A program made the position numbers and the translations under genes. 64,000 nucleotides of DNA, from assembly GCF_014651515.1 (NCBI RefSeq), contig NZ_BMXA01000006.1:124001-188000 (forward strand). Reading direction: 5' to 3'. The notes under the pieces are model-generated. The model did no database searches. It had not been told where the DNA came from and saw nothing but the letters and a program-made list of their open reading frames with translations. Below are positions 45,010-54,141 of this stretch, piece by piece. Position 1 is the first letter of the stretch, and every line of letters starts with the position of its first letter. Source of the stretch: Arenicella chitinivorans (GTDB lineage Bacteria; Pseudomonadota; Gammaproteobacteria; Arenicellales; Arenicellaceae).

Positions 45010-46146
45010 ATGCTTGCTTGTAACCGAACAATCGTACTGACTTCATTTCTCATTTTGCAGGCGCTGCATGTTGTTTACGCAGAAGAAACAGTAGAAACAG
45101 AGGTGTTAATGACTGAACAAGTACAAGCATTAGAGGAGCAAGTCAGGAGCGCTTGTCCAAAGGCTTGGGAAGATCTGGGATCAGACATACCAAGTCAGAC
45201 TAGTGAAGTATGGGGCTTGGCCTCTGATCCAGAAACAGAGGCCGATAAAAATGAGTACCTAACCTTTACTTCACAGTTACTCACTCAGGCCCAGCAAGAA
45301 GCCATTGAATCAGGAAGTGATGGAATCCCAGCTCCAGACGCAGACCCGCTTGCAAATACTTCTCGAATTCGAACTCATTGCACCTCAGCTAGAGCGGCAC
45401 TATTGAACTTTTTTTACAGCAATCTACCGCAAGACGTTGTGGTCAGTATGCCGGAGATGACTTATGAACCGGGACCCGCAATAGATGGGTTTTTGGTTGG
45501 AGATATCCGTCATACTGGTCGACAGACTGCAGCTCCAGGCTGGCTATTTCTTGAAGGACAAACTATCGGACCAGATGACAGCGGCGCTGATTTAGAGGGT
45601 TTACAATATTATGAGCTGTATGAAATCGCCAAACACTGGTTGAGCGATAGCGAGGCAGATGGAGTCGACGACGATGGCGCTACTGAAAAAAGTTGGATAA
45701 ACGGTGATATTGTTACTTTGCCAGATCTGAGAGGTCGAGTAGTTGCTGGCGCAAGTCAAAGTAATACCGGAGGCACATTTGGCAACGACACAAATCAGAT
45801 AACTTTGAGTGAAAGCCAACTTCCTAGCCACAACCACACGATAAATAATAGTGGAAATCATCAACACCCCATTCAAAATGGCGGCATTCATGGGCATAAG
45901 ATCCGCAGCTCTGTTCATGAAGGCTCGGGATCACCTCGGTCGGATTACCCTTATTTTGAAGGCAAGGCTCGACCGAACTACCAAAACACAATTCAAAGCG
46001 CTGTAGTGAATGACGGAAACCACTCTCATACAATGCCGAATTCCGGCTCCCACTCACACCCGATTAGCAATACTGGCGGTAACCAGCCGATCAACATTGC
46101 TCAACCATCTATCCACTTTCGAGTCGAAATAAAATACAGAAAGTAA
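45010..46146 (+). CDS. secreted phage tail-collar domain protein with HxH motifs
   Basis: 378 residues with a signal peptide (cleavage near VVYA-EET). Residues 160-250 fit the phage tail-collar fold: FLVGDIRHTGRQTAAPGWLF, then GQTIG and TLPDLRGRVVAGAS. The C-terminus has five HxH motifs, at 274, 284, 294, 338 and 348 (HNH, HQH, HGH, HSH, HSH). In T4 long tail fibre tips, such histidines bind iron and build a receptor-binding needle. A Sec signal on such a protein is unusual for a phage. It diverges from the giant toxin-like gene and may be its surface partner; this is inference. Confidence 0.8.
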   Translation: MLACNRTIVLTSFLILQALHVVYAEETVETEVLMTEQVQALEEQVRSACPKAWEDLGSDIPSQTSEVWGLASDPETEADKNEYLTFTSQLLTQAQQEAIESGSDGIPAPDADPLANTSRIRTHCTSARAALLNFFYSNLPQDVVVSMPEMTYEPGPAIDGFLVGDIRHTGRQTAAPGWLFLEGQTIGPDDSGADLEGLQYYELYEIAKHWLSDSEADGVDDDGATEKSWINGDIVTLPDLRGRVVAGASQSNTGGTFGNDTNQITLSESQLPSHNHTINNSGNHQHPIQNGGIHGHKIRSSVHEGSGSPRSDYPYFEGKARPNYQNTIQSAVVNDGNHSHTMPNSGSHSHPISNTGGNQPINIAQPSIHFRVEIKYRK

Positions 46147-46151
46147 GAAGA

Positions 46152-46505
46152 ATGACAACAAAAAAACGTAATCGGAAGGTTTTGGTTGTCCTAACCACCA
46201 TACTGTTTGCAGGCTTGATCGCGTCGACGGTATACAATTCATACTCAATTAATAAACTAAAGAGTCAAATCGACTCTAATCTCAATCTGGAACACACCGT
46301 CAAGGAACTCGCCCCCACCAAAGGGCAAAATCTTTCTAAAAATGGCACAGGCGAGGACAAGCTAACAAAAGGCTCAAACAAAATGACGCAAACAGATGTG
46401 AGCGAAGAGGAAGAGATCACTCAAAACGAGTTTGCAAGAAGAAACAAGGCTGACCAAAAAATGTTGCGACAGTTTTTGAAGAATAATGAGAGGCCGGCTA
46501 GTTAA
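46152..46505 (+). CDS. small single-pass membrane protein, unknown
   Basis: 117 residues, starting 5 bp after the tail-collar stop, so clearly co-transcribed. One N-terminal membrane helix (VLVVLTTILFAGLIASTVY) is preceded by a basic KKRNRK, which puts the N-terminus inside. The rest is a hydrophilic, Lys/Glu/Thr-rich, probably disordered or coiled tail in the periplasm. I do not recognise it. AAGAA precedes the ATG. Confidence 0.65.
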   Translation: MTTKKRNRKVLVVLTTILFAGLIASTVYNSYSINKLKSQIDSNLNLEHTVKELAPTKGQNLSKNGTGEDKLTKGSNKMTQTDVSEEEEITQNEFARRNKADQKMLRQFLKNNERPAS

Positions 46506-46551
46506 TTGAAAAGCCACCCCAGTGAGTTACGGTTAACGATGTGGCGTTGAC

Positions 46552-46902
46552 TCACTTTACTGACTCGATTTGTGCGTGTCCTGCTAAAAAGCTCAATCTT
46601 TCTACTGCTTCTCTTTGCAAACGCTCTGCTATCCCTATCGCCTCAGCATAAGAGGCAAACTGTACATCATAGTCGGCTGCATCTAGATTCAACTTACTTA
46701 CACCATCGTCTAAGCATTCAGTGAGTAATGTCATTTCCTGCACATAGTTTTGGACGGATGAACTAATTTCCTCAACCTGCTCTAAACTAATTCGCTTGTA
46801 GAACAGACCCGCTGGCGTATCGGGAACCTCACCACAACCTGCGAAAGCAGATTCCCCTGCCCCCAAGAATAAAGCCACGGTTAGTAATGACAATTTTTTC
46901 AT
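46552..46902 (-). CDS. small secreted protein, unknown
   Basis: About 116 residues from the ATG at 46902, which gives a clean signal peptide (KKLSLLTVALFLGAGESAFA-GC); the longer frame from 46947 would bury it. The mature part is mostly helical (LEQVEEISSSVQNYVQEM, YAEAIGIAERLQREAVERL) with two or three cysteines. It follows the lipoprotein gene by about 41 bp. No family recognised. Confidence 0.6.
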   Translation of the reverse strand: MKKLSLLTVALFLGAGESAFAGCGEVPDTPAGLFYKRISLEQVEEISSSVQNYVQEMTLLTECLDDGVSKLNLDAADYDVQFASYAEAIGIAERLQREAVERLSFLAGHAQIESVK

Positions 46903-46943
46903 ACATCTGTTTTGAATTGGATTAAAGGAAAGGAAACAATATT

Positions 46944-47852
46944 TCAATTCCGCTTTCGAATTCTATTATACCTTATCAGATCATTACGATATTGTTGCTC
47001 GCGACTGAACTTGGTCAAATTACTCTCTCCATAAATTTCTTCGACCTCAAGATTTAAACTTGATATCAAACCATCAAGATCATTTACATCAATTACAAAC
47101 AAATGTTGACCCGAATTCACTTTACTTCTTTGTTTTTTACCTAATGCGTGAGCAAAAGTCGAACTCTCATTTATAGTGCCTTCGAGTTTTCTATAAGTTC
47201 TTTCATCAAATGTAACGATGTACTCAATTCTAAGATATTCAACATTGGTGATATGAGAGGTAAATCTCTCACCGCTAAAGTAAACGTCTAATAATCTCAA
47301 AGTCTCTTTTGCCAGCTCCATGAATGACAAGGTAGAGATCACGTTACGCATATCAGTATTGATTTTAGCCTCATCAGTATAGTCTTGTCTTTCGATAAGC
47401 TTTATGACATCAATTTCATCAGTGCACACAGGCAATTTCTCATCAGCGCTCAATAAGTTGATACTCGTGTGCATTCCTGCAACCTTAAATCTAGAATCAA
47501 CCCCAAAACGGATATCAATTTTGATTAGATTGTCATTTATCGGCGAACTTGAAGAAAGGTACCCCCCGCTTTCGAAAAATTGATAAATTGGGCTGCTTAC
47601 ACTATGCTCGACCCAACTAGGCTTAGAAGCTTTATTCGAGCGCTCACGGTCTAGACTTGACATTATAGCTGGCTTTCTCTCAGCTAAGTTTAGTGAAATA
47701 TCAAGTTCACTTGAATTCAAGCTCTCTATACACTTTGTTTCGTGAAACTTTGATAAGTTAGATTTTTTTGTGGTCGACACACAACCAAGGGTGCTCGCGA
47801 CAATAAGAGCAGAACTCAACACATGGCATAGTATAGGATGATTTTTTTTCAT
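46944..47852 (-). CDS. putative lipoprotein, unknown
   Basis: About 302 residues from the ATG at 47852 (longer frame from 47882). The signal ends in a lipobox-like STLGC, followed by VSTTKKSN. The mature region is alpha/beta mixed without a motif I can name; the C-terminal third has LFVIDVNDLDGLISSL and a basic tail (RYNRIRKRN). Very A+T-rich compared with the RND genes next door. It is divergently transcribed from the gene at 47892, with starts only about 40 bp apart. Confidence 0.65.
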   Translation of the reverse strand: MKKNHPILCHVLSSALIVASTLGCVSTTKKSNLSKFHETKCIESLNSSELDISLNLAERKPAIMSSLDRERSNKASKPSWVEHSVSSPIYQFFESGGYLSSSSPINDNLIKIDIRFGVDSRFKVAGMHTSINLLSADEKLPVCTDEIDVIKLIERQDYTDEAKINTDMRNVISTLSFMELAKETLRLLDVYFSGERFTSHITNVEYLRIEYIVTFDERTYRKLEGTINESSTFAHALGKKQRSKVNSGQHLFVIDVNDLDGLISSLNLEVEEIYGESNLTKFSREQQYRNDLIRYNRIRKRN

Positions 47853-47891
47853 GCTATATTCGTCAGAAGATTCTTGAATCAATTTAATCCA

Positions 47892-48317
47892 ATGAATGAT
47901 AACCTAAAAGCGACGGTCGTATTATTTTCGTTTCTCGCGGCAGTATTTTGGTCGGATCAAAGTACTTCCAATGAAGCGGAAAGCAAAAGCGATTTCTCGC
48001 AAGAAAACCAATACATAAACGATGCGCTTATCGAACTTGATACTGAAACACCCAGCTTCTCCACGGACTCTTTAAAAATAGCAAAGTCCCTTCGAGAGTT
48101 AGAAGAAGCCAGCAAAATCCAAACTGAAGAAGTAATTGGAAGACAGGAGTTTGATTTCCTATTTTCCGAAGCACCAACTTTTGAAGATAAATCAGCATTG
48201 CAAAAATCAAAACTCTATGAAAAGTATTCCAAGCAAACCGGACTTTCTGTTGAAGAGATCAAAGCCTTATTCGAATCAGATTTAAACAAAGAGGTTAATC
48301 CTAGAATTTCTCAGTAA
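47892..48317 (+). CDS. small exported protein, unknown
   Basis: About 141 residues from the ATG at 47892, giving a short signal or anchor (LKATVVLFSFLAAVFWSD); a longer frame begins at 47838 but overlaps the divergent lipoprotein start. The mature part is acidic and helical (SLKIAKSLRELEEASKIQTEE, EEIKALFESDLNKEV). Converges with the RND permease gene, 53 bp apart. No family recognised. Confidence 0.55.
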   Translation: MNDNLKATVVLFSFLAAVFWSDQSTSNEAESKSDFSQENQYINDALIELDTETPSFSTDSLKIAKSLRELEEASKIQTEEVIGRQEFDFLFSEAPTFEDKSALQKSKLYEKYSKQTGLSVEEIKALFESDLNKEVNPRISQ

Positions 48318-48370
48318 GGTAAGAAATGATTTATATGTGGGACATCTCCACATGATTGCCGAAAAAAAAA

Positions 48371-51300
48371 CTAAGTTACTTGTGGTATCGCGGCTCGTAG
48401 TATGGACGGCTTGCTTCGGTCGCTGGCCAGCACTAGGTAAACACTGGGTAAGACGATCAAGGTAAAAAACGTACCCACTAACATGCCAGCAACGAGAATA
48501 ATGCCAATGCTGTTACGAGCCTCTGCACCAGCACCGGTCACTAACACCAATGGAAAGTGCCCCAGCACTGTTGCTCCTGTGGTCATCAGCACCGGCCGAA
48601 GGCGAGTTTCTGCGGCTATTTGAATCGCGTCGAGTTTTGATCGACCTTGTTCCTGCATTTGGTTGGCGAACTCGACGATCAAAATACCATTCTTCGCCAC
48701 CAAGCCAACCAGCGTGATAAATCCGACCTGAGAATAGATATTGATGGTGGTGAAGTCGAGAAACGCAAATAACAGCGCACCAGCGAGTGCCAGCGGCACG
48801 GAACCGAGCAACACTACCAGCGGATCACGAAAGCTATTGAATTGTATCGCCAGGACCAAAAACACAAACACCAGCGCAACCAGTAGCACACCTTCCAGGG
48901 TATTGCCTTCCAAGCGAATCTGTCTTGACTCACCGGCATAATCAATCGAATAGGTTTGCGGCAGAATTTCAGAGGCGGCTTGTTCAAGCGCGCTCAAACC
49001 CTGCTCTTTCGTGGTGCCTGGGATCACTTCACCGTAAATACGAAACGCATTTTTTTGCTGAAACTTGCTCAAGATTCGCGGTGCGGTTTCGGTTTGCAGT
49101 GTGGCCACAGATCGCAGCGGTATCAGTTGGCCCTCTGGGGTACGTATTTTCATATCGAGTAGCTGGTCCGGATAAGTGCGAGCTTCCGGTGCAATCATAG
49201 GTATGACTCGATAGGCACGCCCAGCCTGATCAAAACGATTCACAAAATTACCCGACAATAATACATTCAATTGACGACTCACACCGGCCAGATCCATACC
49301 GAAGTCGGCGATTCGTTGACGGTCCAGTTTAATGCGCACCTGAGGCAGGTCAATTTTAAGGTCGGTATCAGCGAACAAAAACTTCCCACTGCTGATGGCC
49401 GCCTGTACCATCTGATCCGCATAGGGCTTCATATCGGCATTCGAGTCGGTACTTAACACCACCAGCTCCACCGAGAAATTCCCGGCTGTTGGCAAGGCTG
49501 ACTCAAGCACCGGAAACGCCTTGAGGCCAGTCACACTTCCAAGTGCTCCGAATGCTTTCCAGACCATGTCCTGCACGCCCTCTTCACGCTCACTCAAGGG
49601 CACAAAATCCACACCACCAAAGGCGCCTGATGGGTTAACGATTTGCCACATAAACTTTGCGCCATCCAGAGCAAGCATAGTCTCGACCACCTCGTCCATA
49701 TGACGTGTCGTATATTCAAGAGACGCATCAGGCGCTGATTCAACGATCACATTAATACTCGACTGGTCTTCTGTCGGCGCCAACTCTTTAAGACTGAATA
49801 AGTAAAAAGGCACCACCAGAAAGGCGAAAAATACCGCCCCAGCCAACACCTGCTTGCGATACGCAATCGTGGTCATAAGTAATTTACTGTACCGCTGCTG
49901 CGTCGCGGAAAACAAATCATTCACGCGTTTTGTTAACTTGCCTTCTTGCCCCCCTTCGGGACACGCATATGCGCTCATTATCGGCGATAGGGTCAGTGCC
50001 ACAACGCCCGAAATCAATACCGCAATGGCGAGTGTAAAGGCGAACTCTTTAAACAAAGCACCCGTCAGTCCGGATAACAAGCCAATGGGCGCATACACTG
50101 CCGCCAAGGTGATCGTCATACTGATAATCGGTGCAAACAGTTGTCGTGAACTATAGAGCGCGGCTTGCAAACGGCTCATCCCACTGCGCATGTGACGGGC
50201 AACGTTTTCAACCACCACAATGGCATCGTCCACCACCAGTCCAACCGACAACACAATCGCCAGCACGGTGAGTAAGTTCAAGGTGAAGCCCATTAAAGTC
50301 ATGGCCGCAACCGCGCCGAGTAAGGAAATCGGTATCGTAACCAGTGGTACCAACGCGGTACGAATCGACCCCATCATGGCCAATACCACGAGGCCAACCA
50401 AGAGCACAGTCTCAGCCAGAGTGATAAAGATTTCACGCAAGGCACTACGCATATACAGCGTGCCGTCATAGCCGTCTGAAATACTGAGACCGTTGGGTAA
50501 GGTGGCGTTAATTTCATCCAGCATCACGTATAGGCTGTCACCGATCGCAATCTCATTCGAACCGGGCAATGGCCACACCGAGATATACAACACGGTATCT
50601 TTTGATAGCCGCGCAGTCACTTCACTTTCGTTCTCACCAATTTCGATGCGTGCGACATCGCCAAGTCGAACCTGTGTGCCGCTGACCTCTCGAATCACCA
50701 TCTGTTCAAAGTCCGCGACCTCACTTAGCGAGGTGTCCGTCAGCAATGCGGTACGTTGATAGCTGTTCTCAGTTTGCCCGACCGTAGCGATCAGGTTATT
50801 TGCTCGCAACGCGCTGGAGACGTCTTCGGCTGAAAGATCAAACGCGGATAGTTTTAATGGATCAATCCAGATGCGCATTGCCGGTTGGCGTGCACCTTCC
50901 AGCCCAATGCGTTGCACGCCAGGTATCGACGTCAGGGTTGGTACCACATTCCGTGACAGATAATCGGTCGCTTCAAGTCGACTAATGCCGGCTTCCTTCT
51001 CATCATAATTAACGGTCAAATAGAAAATAGCGAACGGTCGATCTGCACGCACCACTTCCACGGAAGGGTCCTGGGCACCTTCTGGCAATTCAAACCGTAT
51101 TTGGTCGAGTCGTGTCGACAACTCAGCAAGGGCCCGTGTGCTGTCCTCATTCAATTTTAACCACACCGTGACCACACTGACACCCGGTGTGGTCCGAGAG
51201 TCGACAAAATCGACGCCCGGCACCGACGATGCGGCGCGCTCAATGGGTTCGGTAATGAACCCCTGAACCACCTCGGCAGAGGCACCAATGTACGGCGTGG

Positions 51301-51490
51301 TGATTTGCAGCGAAGCGCTGGATATCTTCGGAAATTGAAGGATCGGCAATTCGACGGCAGCGCGAATACCGATAAACACAATCGCCAGCGACAACACAAT
51401 GGCCAAAATCGGTCGCGTCGAAAAGACATCCATAATGGACGGCTTCTCGTCATGCCCCAATACCGACTCATCAACCGACGGATTACTCAT
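48371..51490 (-). CDS. RND efflux permease, AcrB/MdtB-like (HAE1 type)
   Basis: About 1039 residues from the ATG at 51490, which overlaps the adaptor's stop (ATGAGTAA); a longer frame begins at 51526. Twelve membrane segments with two large periplasmic loops. The proton-relay residues are intact: Asp-Asp in GLVVDDAIVVVENV and Lys in GLVAKNGILIVEFANQ. This points to proton-driven export of drugs or other hydrophobic compounds with the adaptor just upstream; a TolC-like channel must come from elsewhere. Its 3' end has a diverged copy at 28710-28799. Confidence 0.92.
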   Translation of the reverse strand: MSNPSVDESVLGHDEKPSIMDVFSTRPILAIVLSLAIVFIGIRAAVELPILQFPKISSASLQITTPYIGASAEVVQGFITEPIERAASSVPGVDFVDSRTTPGVSVVTVWLKLNEDSTRALAELSTRLDQIRFELPEGAQDPSVEVVRADRPFAIFYLTVNYDEKEAGISRLEATDYLSRNVVPTLTSIPGVQRIGLEGARQPAMRIWIDPLKLSAFDLSAEDVSSALRANNLIATVGQTENSYQRTALLTDTSLSEVADFEQMVIREVSGTQVRLGDVARIEIGENESEVTARLSKDTVLYISVWPLPGSNEIAIGDSLYVMLDEINATLPNGLSISDGYDGTLYMRSALREIFITLAETVLLVGLVVLAMMGSIRTALVPLVTIPISLLGAVAAMTLMGFTLNLLTVLAIVLSVGLVVDDAIVVVENVARHMRSGMSRLQAALYSSRQLFAPIISMTITLAAVYAPIGLLSGLTGALFKEFAFTLAIAVLISGVVALTLSPIMSAYACPEGGQEGKLTKRVNDLFSATQQRYSKLLMTTIAYRKQVLAGAVFFAFLVVPFYLFSLKELAPTEDQSSINVIVESAPDASLEYTTRHMDEVVETMLALDGAKFMWQIVNPSGAFGGVDFVPLSEREEGVQDMVWKAFGALGSVTGLKAFPVLESALPTAGNFSVELVVLSTDSNADMKPYADQMVQAAISSGKFLFADTDLKIDLPQVRIKLDRQRIADFGMDLAGVSRQLNVLLSGNFVNRFDQAGRAYRVIPMIAPEARTYPDQLLDMKIRTPEGQLIPLRSVATLQTETAPRILSKFQQKNAFRIYGEVIPGTTKEQGLSALEQAASEILPQTYSIDYAGESRQIRLEGNTLEGVLLVALVFVFLVLAIQFNSFRDPLVVLLGSVPLALAGALLFAFLDFTTINIYSQVGFITLVGLVAKNGILIVEFANQMQEQGRSKLDAIQIAAETRLRPVLMTTGATVLGHFPLVLVTGAGAEARNSIGIILVAGMLVGTFFTLIVLPSVYLVLASDRSKPSILRAAIPQVT

Positions 51491-52820
51491 TATTGGACGC
51501 CCCGGCTGCAGTATTCTCCGGCACACTTGACTCCCGAGGGTCGTCGGCTTGCTGAGGTGTTACTTCCTGAGGTGTTACTTCCTGAGGTGTTACTTCCTGA
51601 GGTGTTACTTCCTGAGGTGTTACTTCCTGAGGTGTTACTTCCTGAGGTTCGGTGATCGTTTGTGGCGGCTGCCCCGGTTCGGGTACCGTGTCGGGTTCGG
51701 TAAACGCATCATGCAGTTCCGATATATTGGTCAGTAAGCCCTCGCGTAACTTGAAGGAGCCCTTTGTCGCCACCACGTCACGGATCTGTAGACCGGACTG
51801 AATAATCGAATCGTTCCCATTTTGTGCGCGTAGCGTGATTGGACGTCGTGTTGCACGCCAATTCCCCGTGTCATCTTTGTTCAGCACATACGCATATGCA
51901 CCAAGCGCATCCACGCGAACAGCGGTACTTGGCAACCGAACTATCTGTTCGCTTGTGCCACTCGGCACCAAGACATTCACAAAGTGACCCGATTTCAAGC
52001 GCGCGCCTGCATCAGTAATGCTGGCGCGCACGCGAACGCTGCGCGAAGCCGACTCCAACGCCGGCGCAACGGCAATCACGCTTGCCGAATACACCGTCCC
52101 GGAATCGAGCTGAACACGGACCGTGGTTCCCACCTCGATATCGGCCACCGATTGAGGCACCGCGAAGTCAACCCAGAGTAGCGATGAGTTACCAATCGCA
52201 CGTGTGATGATAGTGTTTGCGAGCAGGTACTCACCCAGCTGCAGATTGTGCAAGCCAATCCGTCCGTCAAACGGCGCCAAAATTGTTTTGTTCGCAATAT
52301 CTTGTCTGACCGCCTCAACTCGAGCGTTCGCCGACGCAAGACGTGCTTGCGCTTCGTCCGCTTGCTGCTGCGAGACCGCACGTGTCGACACCAGCCCTTT
52401 TAACCGTTTTACGTCCTTTCTGGCGAGTTCGAGGTCCGCGTTAATGGAAGCCAATTCGGCAGCTTCTTCGGCGTAGTCTAATTCGAGTAACACCTCACCT
52501 TGCTTGATTTCAGCACCCGACTCAGCTCCGATTCGGGCCACCACGCCAGCAACTTCATTGCGAATATCAACCGCTTGCGGCGCACGCACTTCACCAACCA
52601 CCCTGACTTCGTCGTGCCATTCACTGAACGACACGGTCTGTGCATGTACGGTCTCACTGGGTTCAGGGAAGGATTCACCAAACGCAATCGCCGCGCGAAT
52701 CTGAAAAAACTTGATTAAGGCCAGAACGACAAAGAGTGCAAGGCATACTAAAATTACGGTCAGCCACGGTCTGCGACGAATATTCATACTGAGTTTACCG
52801 GTAGCCTGCTTGGCTACCAC
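51483..52820 (-). CDS. RND periplasmic adaptor (HlyD/MFP family) with C-terminal EVTPQ repeats
   Basis: 445 residues: N-terminal membrane anchor (WLTVILVCLALFVVLALIKF), a lipoyl/barrel-sandwich half (VAGVVARIGAESGAEIKQGEVL), a helical hairpin (RKDVKRLKGLVSTRAVSQQQADEAQARLASANARVEA region), the second lipoyl half (APFDGRIG), and a beta-barrel domain. The C-terminus is unusual: six perfect EVTPQ repeats in a Pro/Glu-rich tail. It links the permease encoded next to an outer-membrane channel. Confidence 0.92.
   Translation of the reverse strand: MVAKQATGKLSMNIRRRPWLTVILVCLALFVVLALIKFFQIRAAIAFGESFPEPSETVHAQTVSFSEWHDEVRVVGEVRAPQAVDIRNEVAGVVARIGAESGAEIKQGEVLLELDYAEEAAELASINADLELARKDVKRLKGLVSTRAVSQQQADEAQARLASANARVEAVRQDIANKTILAPFDGRIGLHNLQLGEYLLANTIITRAIGNSSLLWVDFAVPQSVADIEVGTTVRVQLDSGTVYSASVIAVAPALESASRSVRVRASITDAGARLKSGHFVNVLVPSGTSEQIVRLPSTAVRVDALGAYAYVLNKDDTGNWRATRRPITLRAQNGNDSIIQSGLQIRDVVATKGSFKLREGLLTNISELHDAFTEPDTVPEPGQPPQTITEPQEVTPQEVTPQEVTPQEVTPQEVTPQEVTPQQADDPRESSVPENTAAGASNNE
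51556..51645. repeat. 15-bp tandem repeat, six copies
   Basis: GGTGTTACTTCCTGA repeated six times without change inside the adaptor gene, encoding EVTPQ on the minus strand. The unit is a multiple of three, so copy-number change keeps the frame. Perfect identity suggests recent expansion. Confidence 0.95.
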
Positions 52821-52938
52821 TTGTGATTAGTGTTAGGCGGGGTCGTCCTTTCGCACGTGCGATTTAAGCCCTAAGTGTAAACCCTTTTTATGAATATTCT
52901 GCAAAGCTCAATGGTGAAAATCCGTTTTTTTCGCCCAG

Positions 52939-54141
52939 CTAGCGCTCGACAGTTGCCGCAAGATCACCGCTGACTGACATCAAATCATCCGGCACCACGG
53001 CTTGACCGTCGCGCAATCGCTCACCACCGCGGATCACGACCTGATCACCGAGACTAACATTGCCGACCACCTCAACCATGTCACCTTGAGCATAACCCAA
53101 CTCCACGTCGCGACGGCTGGCGACGCCCTCCTCGACCACGTAAACATACTGGGCACTAGTGCGTAAAATGACGGCATCCCGCGGAATTGCAACGACTTCC
53201 TTGGCTTGCGCGCTCGGCAAGGACACTCTCACCGGTGACCCAACCAACAAGCCACTGTCGGTAAGTACCACGCGCAGCTCCATGGTTCGACTAACCTCAT
53301 CACCAACCGGCACAATCGTGCGCAAAGGTGCTAGGAATGTCTTACCCATGCCTGTGACTTCCAACATGGTGCCCGGCGCAAGTGGCTGAACCAGCGCCGC
53401 TGGCACCTGCGCGCTGACTTCAAGATTGACGGTATCTACCAATCGAGCCACGGAGCTGCCTACCTGAGCGTATTCGCCTTGTTGAATTGATTGCGTGACC
53501 ACGCTGCCGGGGAATGGCGCCGTTATTGACGTACGCTCCAAGGCTTTTTCAGCCGTGCGCAATGCAGCCTCCGCGCGCGCAACATCGGCTTTAGCCGTAT
53601 CACGGTTCGACTTGAGTTCGGCAATACCTATTTCAGATACGCCAAGCTTGTTATTGGCGGCTTCCACACGCTTATAGTAATCCGTGTGATACGTAAGCAA
53701 ACTCTCAAGCCGCGCTAATTCGGCTTCACGCTGAGCAACCAATTGTTCAGCGTCGGTCGCATCGATCTGAGCAATACTTGCACCAGCCTCGACCAGCTCG
53801 CCGACTTGCGCAATGTTTAAAATCTTACCAGAGGTTTCTGCCGCGATCACCGCATCGCGCACACTCACCACCGTGCCGGGCAACACCGTATGTGGCGCCA
53901 TTTGTATTTTAGTGGCCGTTGCTAGGGCCACCGTCGCAGGCGGTGGGCCGGATCGTTGACCCGCACTTTGCTCGCCATCATCGGCAGACACACTTTTAAA
54001 GTGATAGGTCGACACAGTTATCACGGCGAGCACAAGAAAACAAGCCGGGAGTAGCATCGTCCAGCGGTGCCACTTAGACGATGCTGACTTGTTTATTTCA
54101 GCATCATCGATGACGGTTTCTACGATTGAGCTTTGATCCAT
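52939..54141 (-). CDS. RND periplasmic adaptor (HlyD/MFP family)
   Basis: 400 residues with an N-terminal membrane anchor (LLPACFLVLAVITVSTYHF). Lipoyl halves are visible as SGKILNIAQVGELVEAGASI and TAPFPGSVVTQSIQQGEYAQVG, with a helical hairpin between. Its ATG overlaps the upstream permease stop by 22 bases, so it is the partner of that permease. A 118-bp gap separates it from the second adaptor gene. Confidence 0.92.
   Translation of the reverse strand: MDQSSIVETVIDDAEINKSASSKWHRWTMLLPACFLVLAVITVSTYHFKSVSADDGEQSAGQRSGPPPATVALATATKIQMAPHTVLPGTVVSVRDAVIAAETSGKILNIAQVGELVEAGASIAQIDATDAEQLVAQREAELARLESLLTYHTDYYKRVEAANNKLGVSEIGIAELKSNRDTAKADVARAEAALRTAEKALERTSITAPFPGSVVTQSIQQGEYAQVGSSVARLVDTVNLEVSAQVPAALVQPLAPGTMLEVTGMGKTFLAPLRTIVPVGDEVSRTMELRVVLTDSGLLVGSPVRVSLPSAQAKEVVAIPRDAVILRTSAQYVYVVEEGVASRRDVELGYAQGDMVEVVGNVSLGDQVVIRGGERLRDGQAVVPDDLMSVSGDLAATVER

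Noticed and set aside
28710..48459. Prophage or integrative conjugative element explanation for the island
   Set aside because: No integrase, capsid, portal, relaxase or type IV secretion gene is visible. The tail-collar domain alone is not enough to call a prophage.
51549..51737. Plus-strand ORF of repeated LRCYF units
   Set aside because: It is the antisense reading of the 15-bp repeat inside the RND adaptor gene, which has full adaptor domain support on the other strand.
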